Assembly: GCF_003634315.1 (NCBI RefSeq)
Contig: NZ_RBXL01000001.1
Location: forward strand, 4,878,501 to 4,942,500
From: Thiocapsa rosea
GTDB lineage: Bacteria > Pseudomonadota > Gammaproteobacteria > Chromatiales > Chromatiaceae
Length of the DNA: 64,000 bases
Reading direction: 5' to 3'
Shown here: positions 52,177 to 62,042 of the stretch, in pieces
Position numbering within the stretch: position 1 is the stretch's first letter
Layout of the letters: each line of letters begins with the position of its first letter
Notes under the pieces: model-generated
Told to the model about the DNA's origin: nothing
The model's database searches: none
The model's input: the letters and a program-made list of their open reading frames with translations, nothing else
Program-made: the position numbers and the translations under genes

Positions 52177-55100
52177 ATGGACTGGGAGCGCGAAGACGTC
52201 GAAAAGCCCTTCGTCGCCCAGTTGCAGGGGCTGGGTTGGACCCACGTCGAAGGCAGTTTGGACGACCCGGCCGTCACTGGCCGCACAAACTTCGCCGACG
52301 TCATCCAAGAGGAGGTGCTGCGCGAGCAACTGCGCGCCATCAACCCCGGCCCCGATGGCCAGCCCTGGCTGGACGACGCACGTCTGTCCGAAGCGGTGGC
52401 CGCGATCACCCGTCTAGGCACGCACAAGCTGATGGAGGCCAACCAGAAGGCCACCGAGCTGTTGATCAAGGGCCTGACGGTCGAGGGCCTTCCGGGCTGG
52501 GACGGCGGGCGCGGCCAGACGATCCGCTACATCGATTGGGATACGCCCGCCAACAACCGTTTCACGGTTGTCAACCAGTACCGCGTGGGCTGCCCGCCCG
52601 GCTACACCGGCGGCAAGGCGTTCATCGTGCCGGATCTGGTGCTGCTGGTGAACGGTATCCCGCTGGTGGTGGTGGAGTGCAAGAGCCCGTCGATCCCGGA
52701 GCCGCTGGCCGAGGCGGTCGACCAACTGCGCCGCTACAGCAACCAGCGCAAGGCCACCTTCGAGGTGGACGACAACGAGGGCGTTGAGGCGCTGTTTGCC
52801 ACCAATCAGCTCCTGGTGGCCACCTGCAACGACGCCGCGCGGGTGGGCTGCATCGGCGCGGCCTTCGCGCATTTTGCGCAGTGGAAGACCCTGGTGGGAC
52901 CCGATGGCAGCGGGTCGGAAACCGAGGCGGCGCAGGGGCTGGGCAAGTCCAGCCTTTCGGAGCAGGAACGCCTGATCGCCGGACTGCTTGCACCCGCGCA
53001 CCTGCTGGATGTGGTGAGGCACTTTCTGCTGTTCCTGCAAGTGGGCGGTCAGACCATCAAGTCGGTGTGCCGCTACCAGCAGTACCGCGCGGTGAACCGC
53101 GCCATCGCCCGGCTCAAGACCGGCCAGACCCGGCTGCAGCACGGCGAGAGTGATCAGCGAGGCGGCATCATCTGGCACACCCAGGGCTCGGGCAAGAGCC
53201 TGACCATGGTGTTCCTCGTGCGCAAGATGCGCGCAGACCCCCAACTGCGGCGCTTCAAGGTCATCGTCGTCACCGACCGCAAAGATCTGCAGAGACAGTT
53301 GTCGGTCACCGCCACGCTCACCGGCGAGACGGTGGAGGTGGCCGACAGCACCTCGGGCATCAAGGCGTTGGCCCGCCGGAAAGGGCCGGGGCTGATCTTC
53401 GCCACCATCCAGAAGTACCGCGACACCGACACGGCAGGCGACGCGCCGCTGACGGCCGAGGACCTGCCCAAGATCCGTGAGCCGAAGGGGTACTACAGGT
53501 CCGGTGAGACCTTCGAGGTCCTGAACGAGGACGAGAGCATCCTGGTCTTGGTGGACGAGGCACACCGCACCCAGGCGGGCGACCTGCGCGCCAATCTACT
53601 GGCCGGGCTGCCCAATTGTGCAAGGATCGGTTTCACCGGCACGCCCATCATCATGGGCGAGAAGAAGCGCACCCATGAGATCTTCGGCGAGTTCATCGAC
53701 CGCTACACGATCCAGGAAGCCGTCGCCGACGGCGCCACGGTGCCGGTGCTCTATGAAGGCCGGACGGCCAACGGCGCGATCAAGGACGGTGCCAGCCTGG
53801 ATGAGCTGTTCGAGGATCTGTTCCGCCAGCACACGCCGCATGAGCTGGAGGCAATCAAGCAGAAGTACGCCACCAAGGGCCACATCTTCGACGCACCGGC
53901 GCTGATCGCCGACAAGGCGCGCGACATCATCCGCCACTACGTCACCAACATCCTGCCCAACGGCTACAAGGCGCAGGTGGTGGCCTACAGCCGGCTGGCC
54001 GCGATCCGCTATTTTGAAGCCCTGCAGCAGGCCCGCGACGAGTTGCTGGCCGAAGCCCGGGCACTGCGCCCAGAAGACAAGGCGCTGGACGACGACGCAT
54101 TGTGCCGGCGCCCGCCGCAGGTGCAGGCCGTCGTTCAAGCCTGGCGCTATCGCGACACGTTGGCCCGCATCGCGTTTGCGCCAATCATCTCAGGCAGCAA
54201 CAACGACGATCCGGCCTGGAAGGTCTGGACCGACGGCACGGCGCATGAGCAACTGATCAAACGCTTCAAGAAGCCGCTGTTGCCGGATTCCAAAGGGTCC
54301 AACCCGGAAAAGACCGATCCGCTCGCCTTCTTGGTGGTGAAGTCGATGCTGCTCACCGGCTTCGACGCACCCATCGAGGGCGTGATGTACCTGGACCGGC
54401 CGATTCGCGAGGCGGAGCTGCTGCAGGCCATCGCCCGCGTGAATCGCACCGGCTTCGGCAAACGCTGCGGCATCGTGGTGGACTACTACGGTGTGGCGCA
54501 GCACCTGAAGGAGGCGCTTGCCGCCTACGCCGACGACGACGTGGAAGGCGCGCTGGCGAGCCTGAAGGACGAGGTGCCGGTGCTGCGCGACCGACATCTG
54601 CGCGTGGTGGACCTGTTCCGCCGACGGGGCATCGAATCGCTGGACGATACGGAGGCCTGCGTCGAGCTGCTCGCCGGCGAGCGGTTGCGCGCCGAGCTTG
54701 CGGTGAAGCTCAAGGCGTTTCTGGCGTCGATGGACACGGTGCTGCCGCGCCCCGAGGGGCTGCCGTACTCAGGTGACGCGAAGCGGCTGGCCTACATCTA
54801 CGCGCGGGCGCGCAACCGTTACAAGGACACTCCGGTTCTCGGCAAGGACGTCGGCGCCAAGGTGCGCAAGCTGATCGACGACCATGTGATCTCGCTGGGC
54901 ATCGACCCCAGGATTCCGCCGATCCAGCTGACCGATGTCGAGTTCGACATGCAAGTCGCGCATATGGCCGGCGATCGGGCCAAGGCTTCCGAGATGGAGC
55001 ACGCGATCCGCTCGCATATCCGCAAGCATCTGGACGAGGACCCGGTGCTGTACCGCAAGCTCTCCGAGCGGCTGAACGACATCCTCGAGAGCTTGGGCGA

Positions 55101-55506
55101 GCAGTGGAAGGAGGTCATCGACCAACTGCGGACGATCATCGACGAGCTGCGCAGCGGCAAGGCGGGCACCGCCGATGCGCCCGGCGACCTGCCCGAGCAC
55201 TGCGCGCCTTTCCTGCGCACGGTGCTGGACGTGGTGTGTGCCGGGCAAACGCCGCCGCCTGCCGAGCTGCTGCGTCTGAAGGATGTGACGGTCGAGCTGG
55301 TGGACCTGCTGGTTCAGGAGTTGCAGAGCAACCGCAACATCTGGAGCCCATACAAGCGCGCGGCCCAGGACGAGCTGAATGGCCGGTTGTTCAATCTGCT
55401 GATGCTTCTGCGCCCGCCGCTGGTGGATGCGGCTAAGGCCGGCGCGCTGGCCGACAGGCTGATGGAGCAGGCCCGCGCCAATCACGAGAAGCTGGTGCAG
55501 GCATGA
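52177..55506 (+). CDS. hsdR: Type I restriction enzyme R subunit HsdR
   Basis: ATP-dependent translocase and endonuclease. 1109 residues from the ATG at 52177, which has GGGGGAGG upstream. N-terminal PD-(D/E)XK nuclease with LVNGIPLVVVECKSPS (about 160-175); helicase motif I TQGSGKSLTMVF near 336; motif II LVDEAHR near 457; motif III GFTGTPI near 485; C-terminal helical HsdM-docking region. All motifs are intact although hsdS is not. Without HsdS the complex is not expected to recognise DNA. Confidence 0.96.
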   Translation: MDWEREDVEKPFVAQLQGLGWTHVEGSLDDPAVTGRTNFADVIQEEVLREQLRAINPGPDGQPWLDDARLSEAVAAITRLGTHKLMEANQKATELLIKGLTVEGLPGWDGGRGQTIRYIDWDTPANNRFTVVNQYRVGCPPGYTGGKAFIVPDLVLLVNGIPLVVVECKSPSIPEPLAEAVDQLRRYSNQRKATFEVDDNEGVEALFATNQLLVATCNDAARVGCIGAAFAHFAQWKTLVGPDGSGSETEAAQGLGKSSLSEQERLIAGLLAPAHLLDVVRHFLLFLQVGGQTIKSVCRYQQYRAVNRAIARLKTGQTRLQHGESDQRGGIIWHTQGSGKSLTMVFLVRKMRADPQLRRFKVIVVTDRKDLQRQLSVTATLTGETVEVADSTSGIKALARRKGPGLIFATIQKYRDTDTAGDAPLTAEDLPKIREPKGYYRSGETFEVLNEDESILVLVDEAHRTQAGDLRANLLAGLPNCARIGFTGTPIIMGEKKRTHEIFGEFIDRYTIQEAVADGATVPVLYEGRTANGAIKDGASLDELFEDLFRQHTPHELEAIKQKYATKGHIFDAPALIADKARDIIRHYVTNILPNGYKAQVVAYSRLAAIRYFEALQQARDELLAEARALRPEDKALDDDALCRRPPQVQAVVQAWRYRDTLARIAFAPIISGSNNDDPAWKVWTDGTAHEQLIKRFKKPLLPDSKGSNPEKTDPLAFLVVKSMLLTGFDAPIEGVMYLDRPIREAELLQAIARVNRTGFGKRCGIVVDYYGVAQHLKEALAAYADDDVEGALASLKDEVPVLRDRHLRVVDLFRRRGIESLDDTEACVELLAGERLRAELAVKLKAFLASMDTVLPRPEGLPYSGDAKRLAYIYARARNRYKDTPVLGKDVGAKVRKLIDDHVISLGIDPRIPPIQLTDVEFDMQVAHMAGDRAKASEMEHAIRSHIRKHLDEDPVLYRKLSERLNDILESLGEQWKEVIDQLRTIIDELRSGKAGTADAPGDLPEHCAPFLRTVLDVVCAGQTPPPAELLRLKDVTVELVDLLVQELQSNRNIWSPYKRAAQDELNGRLFNLLMLLRPPLVDAAKAGALADRLMEQARANHEKLVQA

Positions 55507-55591
55507 GCAACGCGCGTCGGGCCACCCGAGGCCGTTGCTCGCCTCCGCTGAAGGCTGCCGCACGGCGGCGAGGGGATCGAACAAGATTCCG

Positions 55592-56305
55592 ATGCCGGCA
55601 CCTGTGAAATCGCCCAGCCTCCAGGTGGATGACCTGCGCTTCACCATTCAGCGCAGTGCCCGCCGCAAGACGATGCAGATCACCGTCGAGCGCGGTGGCG
55701 ACCTGGTGTTGTGCGCACCGCCGGAGGTGGACGAGGCCACGCTGCGGACCTTCGCGCTGGAAAAGCGCTTCTGGATCTACACCAAGCTGGCCGAGAAAGA
55801 CCGCCTCCAGCGCCTGGTGCCGCGCAAGGAGTTCGTCGGCGGCGAAGGCTTCCTCTACCTCGGGCGCAGCCATCGGCTGAAGCTGGTCGAGGAGCAGGAC
55901 GTACCTTTGAAGCTGACCGGAGGACGCTTCTGTCTGGCAACCGACGCCTTGCCCGCCGCGCGAGACCACTTCATCCGCTGGTACAGCACGCATGCCAAGG
56001 CGTGGCTGTCGAGCCGGGTCGCCGACTACCGATCGCGCATGGAGGTTGCGCCTGCGGGCGTCAAGGTGCAGGACCTGGGTTATCGCTGGGGCTCATGCGG
56101 TAAGGGTGATTGGCTGTATTTTCACTGGAAGGCGATCCTGCTGCCGGCGCGCATCGCCGAGTACGTGGTGGTGCACGAGATCGCCCATCTGCACGAGCCG
56201 CACCACACCCCGGGGTTCTGGCTGCGCGTGGAGCGCGCCATGCCTGACTACGCCCAGCGCAAGGCCTGGCTGGCCGAGCACGGAATCGATGTCGAAGGGA
56301 TCTGA
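55592..56305 (+). CDS. M48/YgjP-type (DUF45) zinc metallopeptidase
   Basis: 237 residues. Zinc motif HEIAHLHEPHH near residue 191 and the family marker YRWGSCGKGDWLYFHWKAILLP before it. The N-terminal part (FTIQRSARRKTMQITVERGGDLVL) is typical for YgjP-like proteins. Genes of this type commonly follow hsdR in type I operons; their contribution, perhaps turnover of a subunit, is not established. Start at 55592 is uncertain because GAGGGG lies 16 bases away. It ends five bases before mcrB. Confidence 0.88.
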   Translation: MPAPVKSPSLQVDDLRFTIQRSARRKTMQITVERGGDLVLCAPPEVDEATLRTFALEKRFWIYTKLAEKDRLQRLVPRKEFVGGEGFLYLGRSHRLKLVEEQDVPLKLTGGRFCLATDALPAARDHFIRWYSTHAKAWLSSRVADYRSRMEVAPAGVKVQDLGYRWGSCGKGDWLYFHWKAILLPARIAEYVVVHEIAHLHEPHHTPGFWLRVERAMPDYAQRKAWLAEHGIDVEGI

Positions 56306-56310
56306 GAACG

Positions 56311-58692
56311 ATGGCGGACTATTTCACGAGCGACCACTTCAAACTGCTGAACAAGTGGAAGGGACAGAAGCGGGACGCGTCGAACCCCGAACAAAACCGC
56401 GCCTACGAAGTCCTGAAGAAGGCCTACGACGTGACGGAGACGTGGGCAAACAAGGTGAAGGGCGAAATGTTCCCGGTCGGTCGCGTCGAGATCCGCAAGC
56501 GACCGACCAACCAGGGGAACAACTTTGCCGGCTACAACTGGGCCAGAATCTACCCATCCGCCGAGGCGCCAAAGGAGCTGGCCTATACCGTCGGGATCGA
56601 TGCAGATGCCGGCTTCGTGGTCAAGATCGACACGGTCGGACTCGATGATTCGAATGCAACACGGCGGGCCTATCTGACGCTGCGCGGTCCCTATGAGGAT
56701 TCGGCCCCCTTTGTTGCCAAACTACCCGCGGCCGATGGACTGGAAAGGACCCTGGAACAACTGGTCGCGTGGAGCGTCGAGGCGATCCGCAACTTCAAGC
56801 TGCGTTACGACGAGGTGCTTGCCAGCCTGAACCTTGGACAAACACCGAGCGACGAGGATCTGCTCAAGCATTTCGACGGCAAGCCCGCGTTCCAGACCTT
56901 CCGCGCTTCGTGGTCGCCGCAGGACAAGGCACTGTTTTGTCGACTGGCGAGGGCCGTGCACTCGGCCGGTCTGGACTGGTGGCACATGGGCAAAGGCATC
57001 CAGGTCCGCTTCGGTCGCAAGAACCCCGGCAGCGAGCGCGCGGTCGGGGTGCTCGGCGTGATACGGGGCACCCGCACGCGCACGCTGTCCTGGTCCCGAC
57101 AGGTCGGCGCGGTGCCCGAGCTCAAGCGGGAACCATTGACGCAGGAACTGGTGGCGCAAGTCGAGTCAGCGCTCTCGACCGGGCGAGAGTCACTGGACGA
57201 GTGGTTGGCGCTCGACATCGAGCGGCCGGGTCTGTGGCCCGACCAACTGCGGGACGACCCGGTCGATCCGGGCGAAGGGTCGGATGAAGACGAAACGGGC
57301 GATGCCGAGGTCGCAAGGCAACCCATCAACCGCATCTACTACGGCCCTCCCGGCACGGGTAAGTCCTACGAGTTGTCGAAGTTGCTCAAGCGGGAGTACG
57401 AGCAGGCAATGACGTCGGTTTCCGACGAGGAATGGCGCAGTCAGTTCATCGCAGAGAAAATTGCGGACCTCACTTGGTGGGAAGGGACGGCAGCGGCTCT
57501 CTTCGATCTCGGTGGTATCGCCAACGTCGATGCGATTCTCGATCATGCATTTACGAAGGCCATTGCTGCTGTCAAGAGTGGCAACAAGAACGTTCGCAAT
57601 ACCGTTTGGGGCGCCCTTCAATACCACACGATCGAGGGATCCAAGACTGTCAAGATGAGTAAACGAATGGCGCCGGCAGTTTTCGACAAACGTGCGGATT
57701 CATCGTGGATTTTCGCGGGAGACTGGGAAGAGGTTGGTGGTGACCTGAAGCAGATGGTCACTGATTACAAGGCTGGCCCACCGTCGACTGACAGCATTCA
57801 GCGCTACAGCTTCGTCACCTTCCATCAGTCTTACGGCTATGAGGAATTCGTCGAGGGGCTTCGGCCGGTCCTCGATGGCGACGCGCAGGCCAACGAAATC
57901 CACTACGAGATCCGGTCTGGCGCTTTCAAAGAGTTGTGCCGCCGGGCGCGGTCCGCACCGGAGCAGCGATTTGCGATGGTGATCGACGAGATCAACAGGG
58001 GCAACATCAGCAAGATCTTCGGCGAGCTGATCACCCTGATCGAACCCGACAAGCGCGAGGGTGCCGAGAACGCCGTGTCGGTGATGCTGCCCTACTCCGG
58101 CGAGAGCTTTTCGGTACCGGCCAATGTCGACATCATCGGCACTATGAACACGGCGGATCGCTCCCTGGCGCTGCTGGACACGGCGCTGCGCCGTCGGTTT
58201 GAATTCGTACCGGTCATGCCGGATGCACGCGATGAGCCGGGCGCACCCCTGGCGGGGTTGCGGGTGAATTCGGGCGAGCAGCTGATCGACGTTCCCCGCA
58301 TGCTCGACGCGATCAACCAGCGTGTCGAGATGCTTTTCGATCGGGACCATTGCATCGGCCACGCCTACTTCACGCCGCTGGCCAACGTCCACGATGGGGA
58401 CGAACGATTGGTCGCCTTGCAGCAGGTTTTCAGTACCCGAATCCTGCCTCTGCTGGAAGAATATTTCTTCGAGGACTGGCAGAAGATTCGTCTCGTCCTG
58501 GCAGACAACCAGAAACCATCCTCCGCGCAGTTTGTCCGGGAGAGTGCTCATCACGAGGACGACCTCGCTCGCCTGTTCGGCAGCGACCACGGCCTGGACA
58601 GCTACGCCACCAAGCCCCGCTATAAAGCTCAGGATTCTGCGTTCTCCAATCCGGATGCCTACATCGGCATCTATCAGACCTTGTCGGCCTGA
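56311..58692 (+). CDS. mcrB: McrB-type GTPase subunit of a modification-dependent restriction system
   Basis: 793 residues. C-terminal AAA domain: Walker A GPPGTGKS near 343, long McrB insert, Walker B MVIDEINRGNISKIFGEL near 555, and GTMNTADRS near 609, the GTP-specificity motif of McrB. The 330-residue N-terminal half (starting ADYFTSDHFKLLNKWKG) differs from the E. coli DNA-binding domain and probably sets target recognition; I cannot assign its fold. mcrC begins 14 bases downstream. Confidence 0.92.
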   Translation: MADYFTSDHFKLLNKWKGQKRDASNPEQNRAYEVLKKAYDVTETWANKVKGEMFPVGRVEIRKRPTNQGNNFAGYNWARIYPSAEAPKELAYTVGIDADAGFVVKIDTVGLDDSNATRRAYLTLRGPYEDSAPFVAKLPAADGLERTLEQLVAWSVEAIRNFKLRYDEVLASLNLGQTPSDEDLLKHFDGKPAFQTFRASWSPQDKALFCRLARAVHSAGLDWWHMGKGIQVRFGRKNPGSERAVGVLGVIRGTRTRTLSWSRQVGAVPELKREPLTQELVAQVESALSTGRESLDEWLALDIERPGLWPDQLRDDPVDPGEGSDEDETGDAEVARQPINRIYYGPPGTGKSYELSKLLKREYEQAMTSVSDEEWRSQFIAEKIADLTWWEGTAAALFDLGGIANVDAILDHAFTKAIAAVKSGNKNVRNTVWGALQYHTIEGSKTVKMSKRMAPAVFDKRADSSWIFAGDWEEVGGDLKQMVTDYKAGPPSTDSIQRYSFVTFHQSYGYEEFVEGLRPVLDGDAQANEIHYEIRSGAFKELCRRARSAPEQRFAMVIDEINRGNISKIFGELITLIEPDKREGAENAVSVMLPYSGESFSVPANVDIIGTMNTADRSLALLDTALRRRFEFVPVMPDARDEPGAPLAGLRVNSGEQLIDVPRMLDAINQRVEMLFDRDHCIGHAYFTPLANVHDGDERLVALQQVFSTRILPLLEEYFFEDWQKIRLVLADNQKPSSAQFVRESAHHEDDLARLFGSDHGLDSYATKPRYKAQDSAFSNPDAYIGIYQTLSA

Positions 58693-58706
58693 GCGCCGGA
58701 GCCAGG

Positions 58707-60113
58707 GTGAACGGCGTCACGATTTACGAATTCGACGCACTGATGACGGCGAGTTCGGGCGTCTCGTGCGCCGAGGGCTTGTATCCCGTTCCAGACAAAA
58801 TTTTCGGGTGGCTCGAGGAGCAGAGTCTGCGGAACTCCGGGACAGGAGAGGCGGCGTGGCTGCGCTTGACCCAACGCCGCGGACGACGCGTCGTGCAGGT
58901 CACCAGCTTCGTCGGCGTGATCCGCGCACCGGACGGCTTCCAGATCGAGGTGCTGCCTAAGGTCGGCAAGGCGATCGGTGGCGGTGCCGTTGAGGCACGC
59001 CAGCTTCTGATCGAGATGCTCCGCTGCCTCCAAGGCTTCCGCCACGTTCAGACCGAAAGCGCCAAGCTATCGGCGGCCCGCATGCCGCTGCTGGAAGTTT
59101 TTATCGCAGAGTTTCTGCGCACGGTTGAAGGAATCGTGAAGCGCGGGCTGCGCAGCGATTATGTCAGCCGCCAAAGCAACCTCTTCGCCTTGAGAGGCAA
59201 GCTCCTGACGGCGCCACATCTGCGGGAGAACCTGTATCGGGCGGATCGCTTCTTCACCGAGCACGACGCCTTTTCGATCGACCGGCCGGAGAACCGCTTG
59301 ATCCACACCGCGCTGAGGCGCGTGTTGATGCTGTCTGCTTCGCAGGCGAATCAGCAACTGGCCCGAGAGCTGCGATTCGTGTTTGAGGACGTGCCCGTAT
59401 CGGCGCAGCCCGGTGTCGATTTTCAGCGGGTGCGGTTGGACAGGGGGATGGGGTATTACGCGGATGCGTTGGCCTGGGCCCGTCTCATCCTCGAGGAGGA
59501 GTCACCCTTGGCGTGCACGGGGGCACATCGAGCGCCGTCGTTGCTGTTCCCGATGGAGGCGCTGTTCGAGGCATTTGTCGCCAAGCATCTGGCAAGACAA
59601 CTGGCACGGCCGCTGATCCTGAAAACCCAAGCCCTGAGTCATCACTTGGTTCGCCATCGTGAACAGAACTGGTTTCGGTTGAAGCCCGACCTGGTGGTTC
59701 GTCATGCCGACCACGACTCACTCGTGCTCGACACGAAGTGGAAGCTACTGGACGCTTTGAAGGCGAACGGCACGGACAAGTACGGCCTCTCGCAGAGTGA
59801 CATCTACCAGTTGCAGGCTTACGGCCAGAGCTACCTGGACGGCCGGGGGGATGTCGTCCTGATCTATCCGAAAACGGCCGATTTCGACCGACCGCTACCG
59901 GTGTTCGAGTTCCCCAAGTTAGAGGGACTGCGGCTCTGGGTTTTGCCTTTCTGCCTGAAAACGCGCGGGCTCGAGGTCCCGAGTGAGGCGCCGTTCGCCG
60001 ATGCCTTCACCGCTGATGGCGGGGCGGAGACCACCGAGGCCGAGTTGTGCTCGGGCGGCACGGCGTTGTCGACGACGGAAATCCAGCGCCGTGCGGCCTT
60101 CGGGCTGCCGTAG
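58707..60113 (+). CDS. mcrC: McrC-type nuclease subunit
   Basis: 468 residues. The C-terminal PD-(D/E)XK core reads LKPDLVV...LVLDTKWK (about 326-345), followed by SDIYQLQAYGQSY, as in McrC. The N-terminal half has GFQIEVLPKVGK and the LRGKLL segment that contacts the McrB ring. With mcrB it should cleave DNA with modified cytosines or other modified bases. GTG/ATG choice at 58707 is ATG. Last gene of the island; two direct copies of CGTAGAATCA follow the stop. Confidence 0.93.
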   Translation: MNGVTIYEFDALMTASSGVSCAEGLYPVPDKIFGWLEEQSLRNSGTGEAAWLRLTQRRGRRVVQVTSFVGVIRAPDGFQIEVLPKVGKAIGGGAVEARQLLIEMLRCLQGFRHVQTESAKLSAARMPLLEVFIAEFLRTVEGIVKRGLRSDYVSRQSNLFALRGKLLTAPHLRENLYRADRFFTEHDAFSIDRPENRLIHTALRRVLMLSASQANQQLARELRFVFEDVPVSAQPGVDFQRVRLDRGMGYYADALAWARLILEEESPLACTGAHRAPSLLFPMEALFEAFVAKHLARQLARPLILKTQALSHHLVRHREQNWFRLKPDLVVRHADHDSLVLDTKWKLLDALKANGTDKYGLSQSDIYQLQAYGQSYLDGRGDVVLIYPKTADFDRPLPVFEFPKLEGLRLWVLPFCLKTRGLEVPSEAPFADAFTADGGAETTEAELCSGGTALSTTEIQRRAAFGLP

Positions 60114-60125
60114 AATCACGTAGAA

Positions 60126-60563
60126 TCAGGATGATTCCGGATCGCCGTGATCCCCGCTCTCCGAGAAGAGCCTCGACAAGGCCGCTTGCGTCTCCGCCGT
60201 CAGGCGCGCGAGCTCGGGTAGGTCGGAGGTCAGCCCCTCCAGATCGCCGCTCCGCCCGGCCTGTTCCATTCTCAACGCCAACGCCCCGAGACGGCAGGCG
60301 CCGAAGGTCAAGGCGCTGCCCTTGAGTGCGTGTGCCTCGTGGCAGGCCGCGGGTGCGTCGCGGGCGGTGACCGCGGCTTCGATCCGATGTCGGCGCCGCT
60401 CCGACTCCGTTCGGAAGAGGTCCATGAGGTCCACGACCGACTCCCGCCCCAAATCGTCGTTCAGCCGAGAAAGCACCGCGAGATCAAGCAGCGACGTGTC
60501 GGCGGGCGTCCCGAGCGACGCCGCCGCATCGCGGTCCAGGGGCGATTTCATGTGCTCACTCAT
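60126..60563 (-). CDS. Hpt (histidine phosphotransfer) domain protein
   Basis: 145 residues if started at ATG 60563; a second ATG four codons later (60551) has a GAG at good spacing and may be the true start. The four-helix Hpt domain contains HALKGSALTFGACRLG with the phospho-accepting His at residue 78, preceded by FRTESERRRHRIEAAV. A stand-alone Hpt protein would relay phosphate between a hybrid sensor kinase and a response regulator, neither of which is in the window. Its 3' end abuts the mcrC end. Confidence 0.85.
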   Translation of the reverse strand: MSEHMKSPLDRDAAASLGTPADTSLLDLAVLSRLNDDLGRESVVDLMDLFRTESERRRHRIEAAVTARDAPAACHEAHALKGSALTFGACRLGALALRMEQAGRSGDLEGLTSDLPELARLTAETQAALSRLFSESGDHGDPESS

Positions 60564-61207
60564 CGGCTTGCACCGACCGGTCGTCGGATACCACGGCACG
60601 CCGATTGCGCGCATTGCCGACGAAGATCGAGACCTCGGGACGGGCTGCCGATCGCGGCGGGGCGAGCGGATCCCAAAGGGACAAAGTGACGCCGGCGTGG
60701 TCGATCCTGATCGAAGGCCCTGCGCTGAAGCCATGCATCGCGAATGCCTCTCTCGTAGACTGGGCAAGAAGCTGTGCGCGACAATTCGAGCCTCGGTGCC
60801 GGGGCGAGGAGCGATTGCGCGCGGAATCGGCCGATGATACGCCATTCACCAGCGTGCTTGATTTCGATATCGGGGCTAGAATCCGGCTCGGGGCCGCTCG
60901 GGAACCTAACGCACTTGGAGTGCCGCTCGACGTCGTCGATGCTGCTGCGCCCGGACATCGACCCCGTGCCGCTTGAATCGAGACCCCTTGACCTCATCAA
61001 AGTGACGCCAACAGTTGGTCCGGGACCAAACCATCCGGCGCACGACCCCGGACCCCACGCCTCGCGAGGAAGGACCCTGAATCGTTAATAACGATCGTCG
61101 CGATAAAAACAATCCACTTTCCTTATCACCGAGGCATCGCTATTCTGCATCCCATCGACGCAGACCAGTTACCCTCAACCTTTCACGTCAACTTGGAGAA
61201 TGACCCC
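60564..61207. other. 644-base gap between the Hpt gene and garA
   Basis: No gene with motif or ribosome binding site was found in 60564-61080; open frames on both strands look like noncoding high-GC sequence. The last 130 bases are A/T-rich and probably regulate garA: a perfect palindrome at 61081-61095 and a TATTCT hexamer at 61141 as a possible -10 box. Confidence 0.5.
61081..61095. promoter_or_regulatory. 15-base palindrome upstream of garA
   Basis: ATCGTTA-A-TAACGAT is exactly symmetrical. It lies 113 bases before garA and about 45 bases upstream of a possible -10 box, in an A/T-rich part of an otherwise GC-rich region. Probably a regulator binding site; the protein is unknown. I could not fit the OxyR pattern here. 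Confidence 0.4.
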
Positions 61208-61951
61208 ATGTTCGAGAATCGTACCGGAAGCCATGTCCCGCAGGTGACCTTTCATACCCGTCAGGGCCACGAGTGGGTCGACGTGACCACCGACGACATC
61301 TTCAAGGGCAAGACGGTCGTCGTCTTCTCCTTGCCGGGCGCTTTCACGCCGACCTGCTCCTCCTCGCATGTGCCGCGTTACAATCAGTTGGTTCCGACCT
61401 TCAAACAGCATGGCGTCGACGAGGTCGTGTGTATGTCGGTCAACGACACCTTCGTGATGAACGAATGGAAGAAGTCGCAGCACGCCGACAACGTCACCTT
61501 CATCCCGGACGGCAACGGCGAGTTCACCGACGGCATGGGTCTCTTGGTCGACAAGGACGATCTGGGCTTCGGCAAGCGGTCCTGGCGCTACTCCATGCTA
61601 GTGCGCGACGGCGTCGTCGAGCAGATGTTCATCGAGCCGGAGGTCGAAGGCGACCCCTATGGTGTCTCCGACGCCGACACCATGCTCGCCTACCTGGCGC
61701 CGGAAGCGGCCAAGCCGCTCGACGTGACCATCATGACCCGCGACGGCTGCCCCTTCTGCGTGAAGGCGAAAGAGGCCCTGCGCAACGCCAATATTGCCTA
61801 CGAAGAGCTGGTCCTGAACCGTGACTACACCGAGCAGACCCTGCGGGCCGTCGCGAATGCGGCCAGCGTGCCGCAGGTCTTCGTCAACGGCAAGCTGATC
61901 GGTGGATCCGACGCCGTCGAGGCTTGGTTGAAGGACCACCGCGCCGCGTAA
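61208..61951 (+). CDS. garA: Hybrid peroxiredoxin-glutaredoxin (glutathione-amide-dependent peroxidase)
   Basis: 247 residues, two domains. A Prx5-type peroxiredoxin with peroxidatic Cys50 in [14 protein letters not shown], then a glutaredoxin domain with C181-P-F-C184 and [14 protein letters not shown]. The fusion uses its own glutaredoxin to reduce the peroxidatic sulfenate with glutathione or, in Chromatiaceae, glutathione amide. ATG at 61208 has GGAGA eight bases upstream. The reductase gene follows after 91 bases; together they make a complete NADH-to-peroxide pathway. Confidence 0.93.
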   Translation: MFENRTGSHVPQVTFHTRQGHEWVDVTTDDIFKGKTVVVFSLPGAFTPTCSSSHVPRYNQLVPTFKQHGVDEVVCMSVNDTFVMNEWKKSQHADNVTFIPDGNGEFTDGMGLLVDKDDLGFGKRSWRYSMLVRDGVVEQMFIEPEVEGDPYGVSDADTMLAYLAPEAAKPLDVTIMTRDGCPFCVKAKEALRNANIAYEELVLNRDYTEQTLRAVANAASVPQVFVNGKLIGGSDAVEAWLKDHRAA

Positions 61952-62042
61952 AACCGACTCGGCAAGATCGACGGGCGATCCGGTTACGGCCGGATCGCCC
62001 GATCCGAGAGGGATCCGAAAGACAGGACCGGGAGTCAAGAAC

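Noticed and set aside
61081-61207. OxyR binding site before garA
   Set aside because: I tried to fit the four ATAG/CTAT contacts at 11-base spacing; no register gives a reasonable match.
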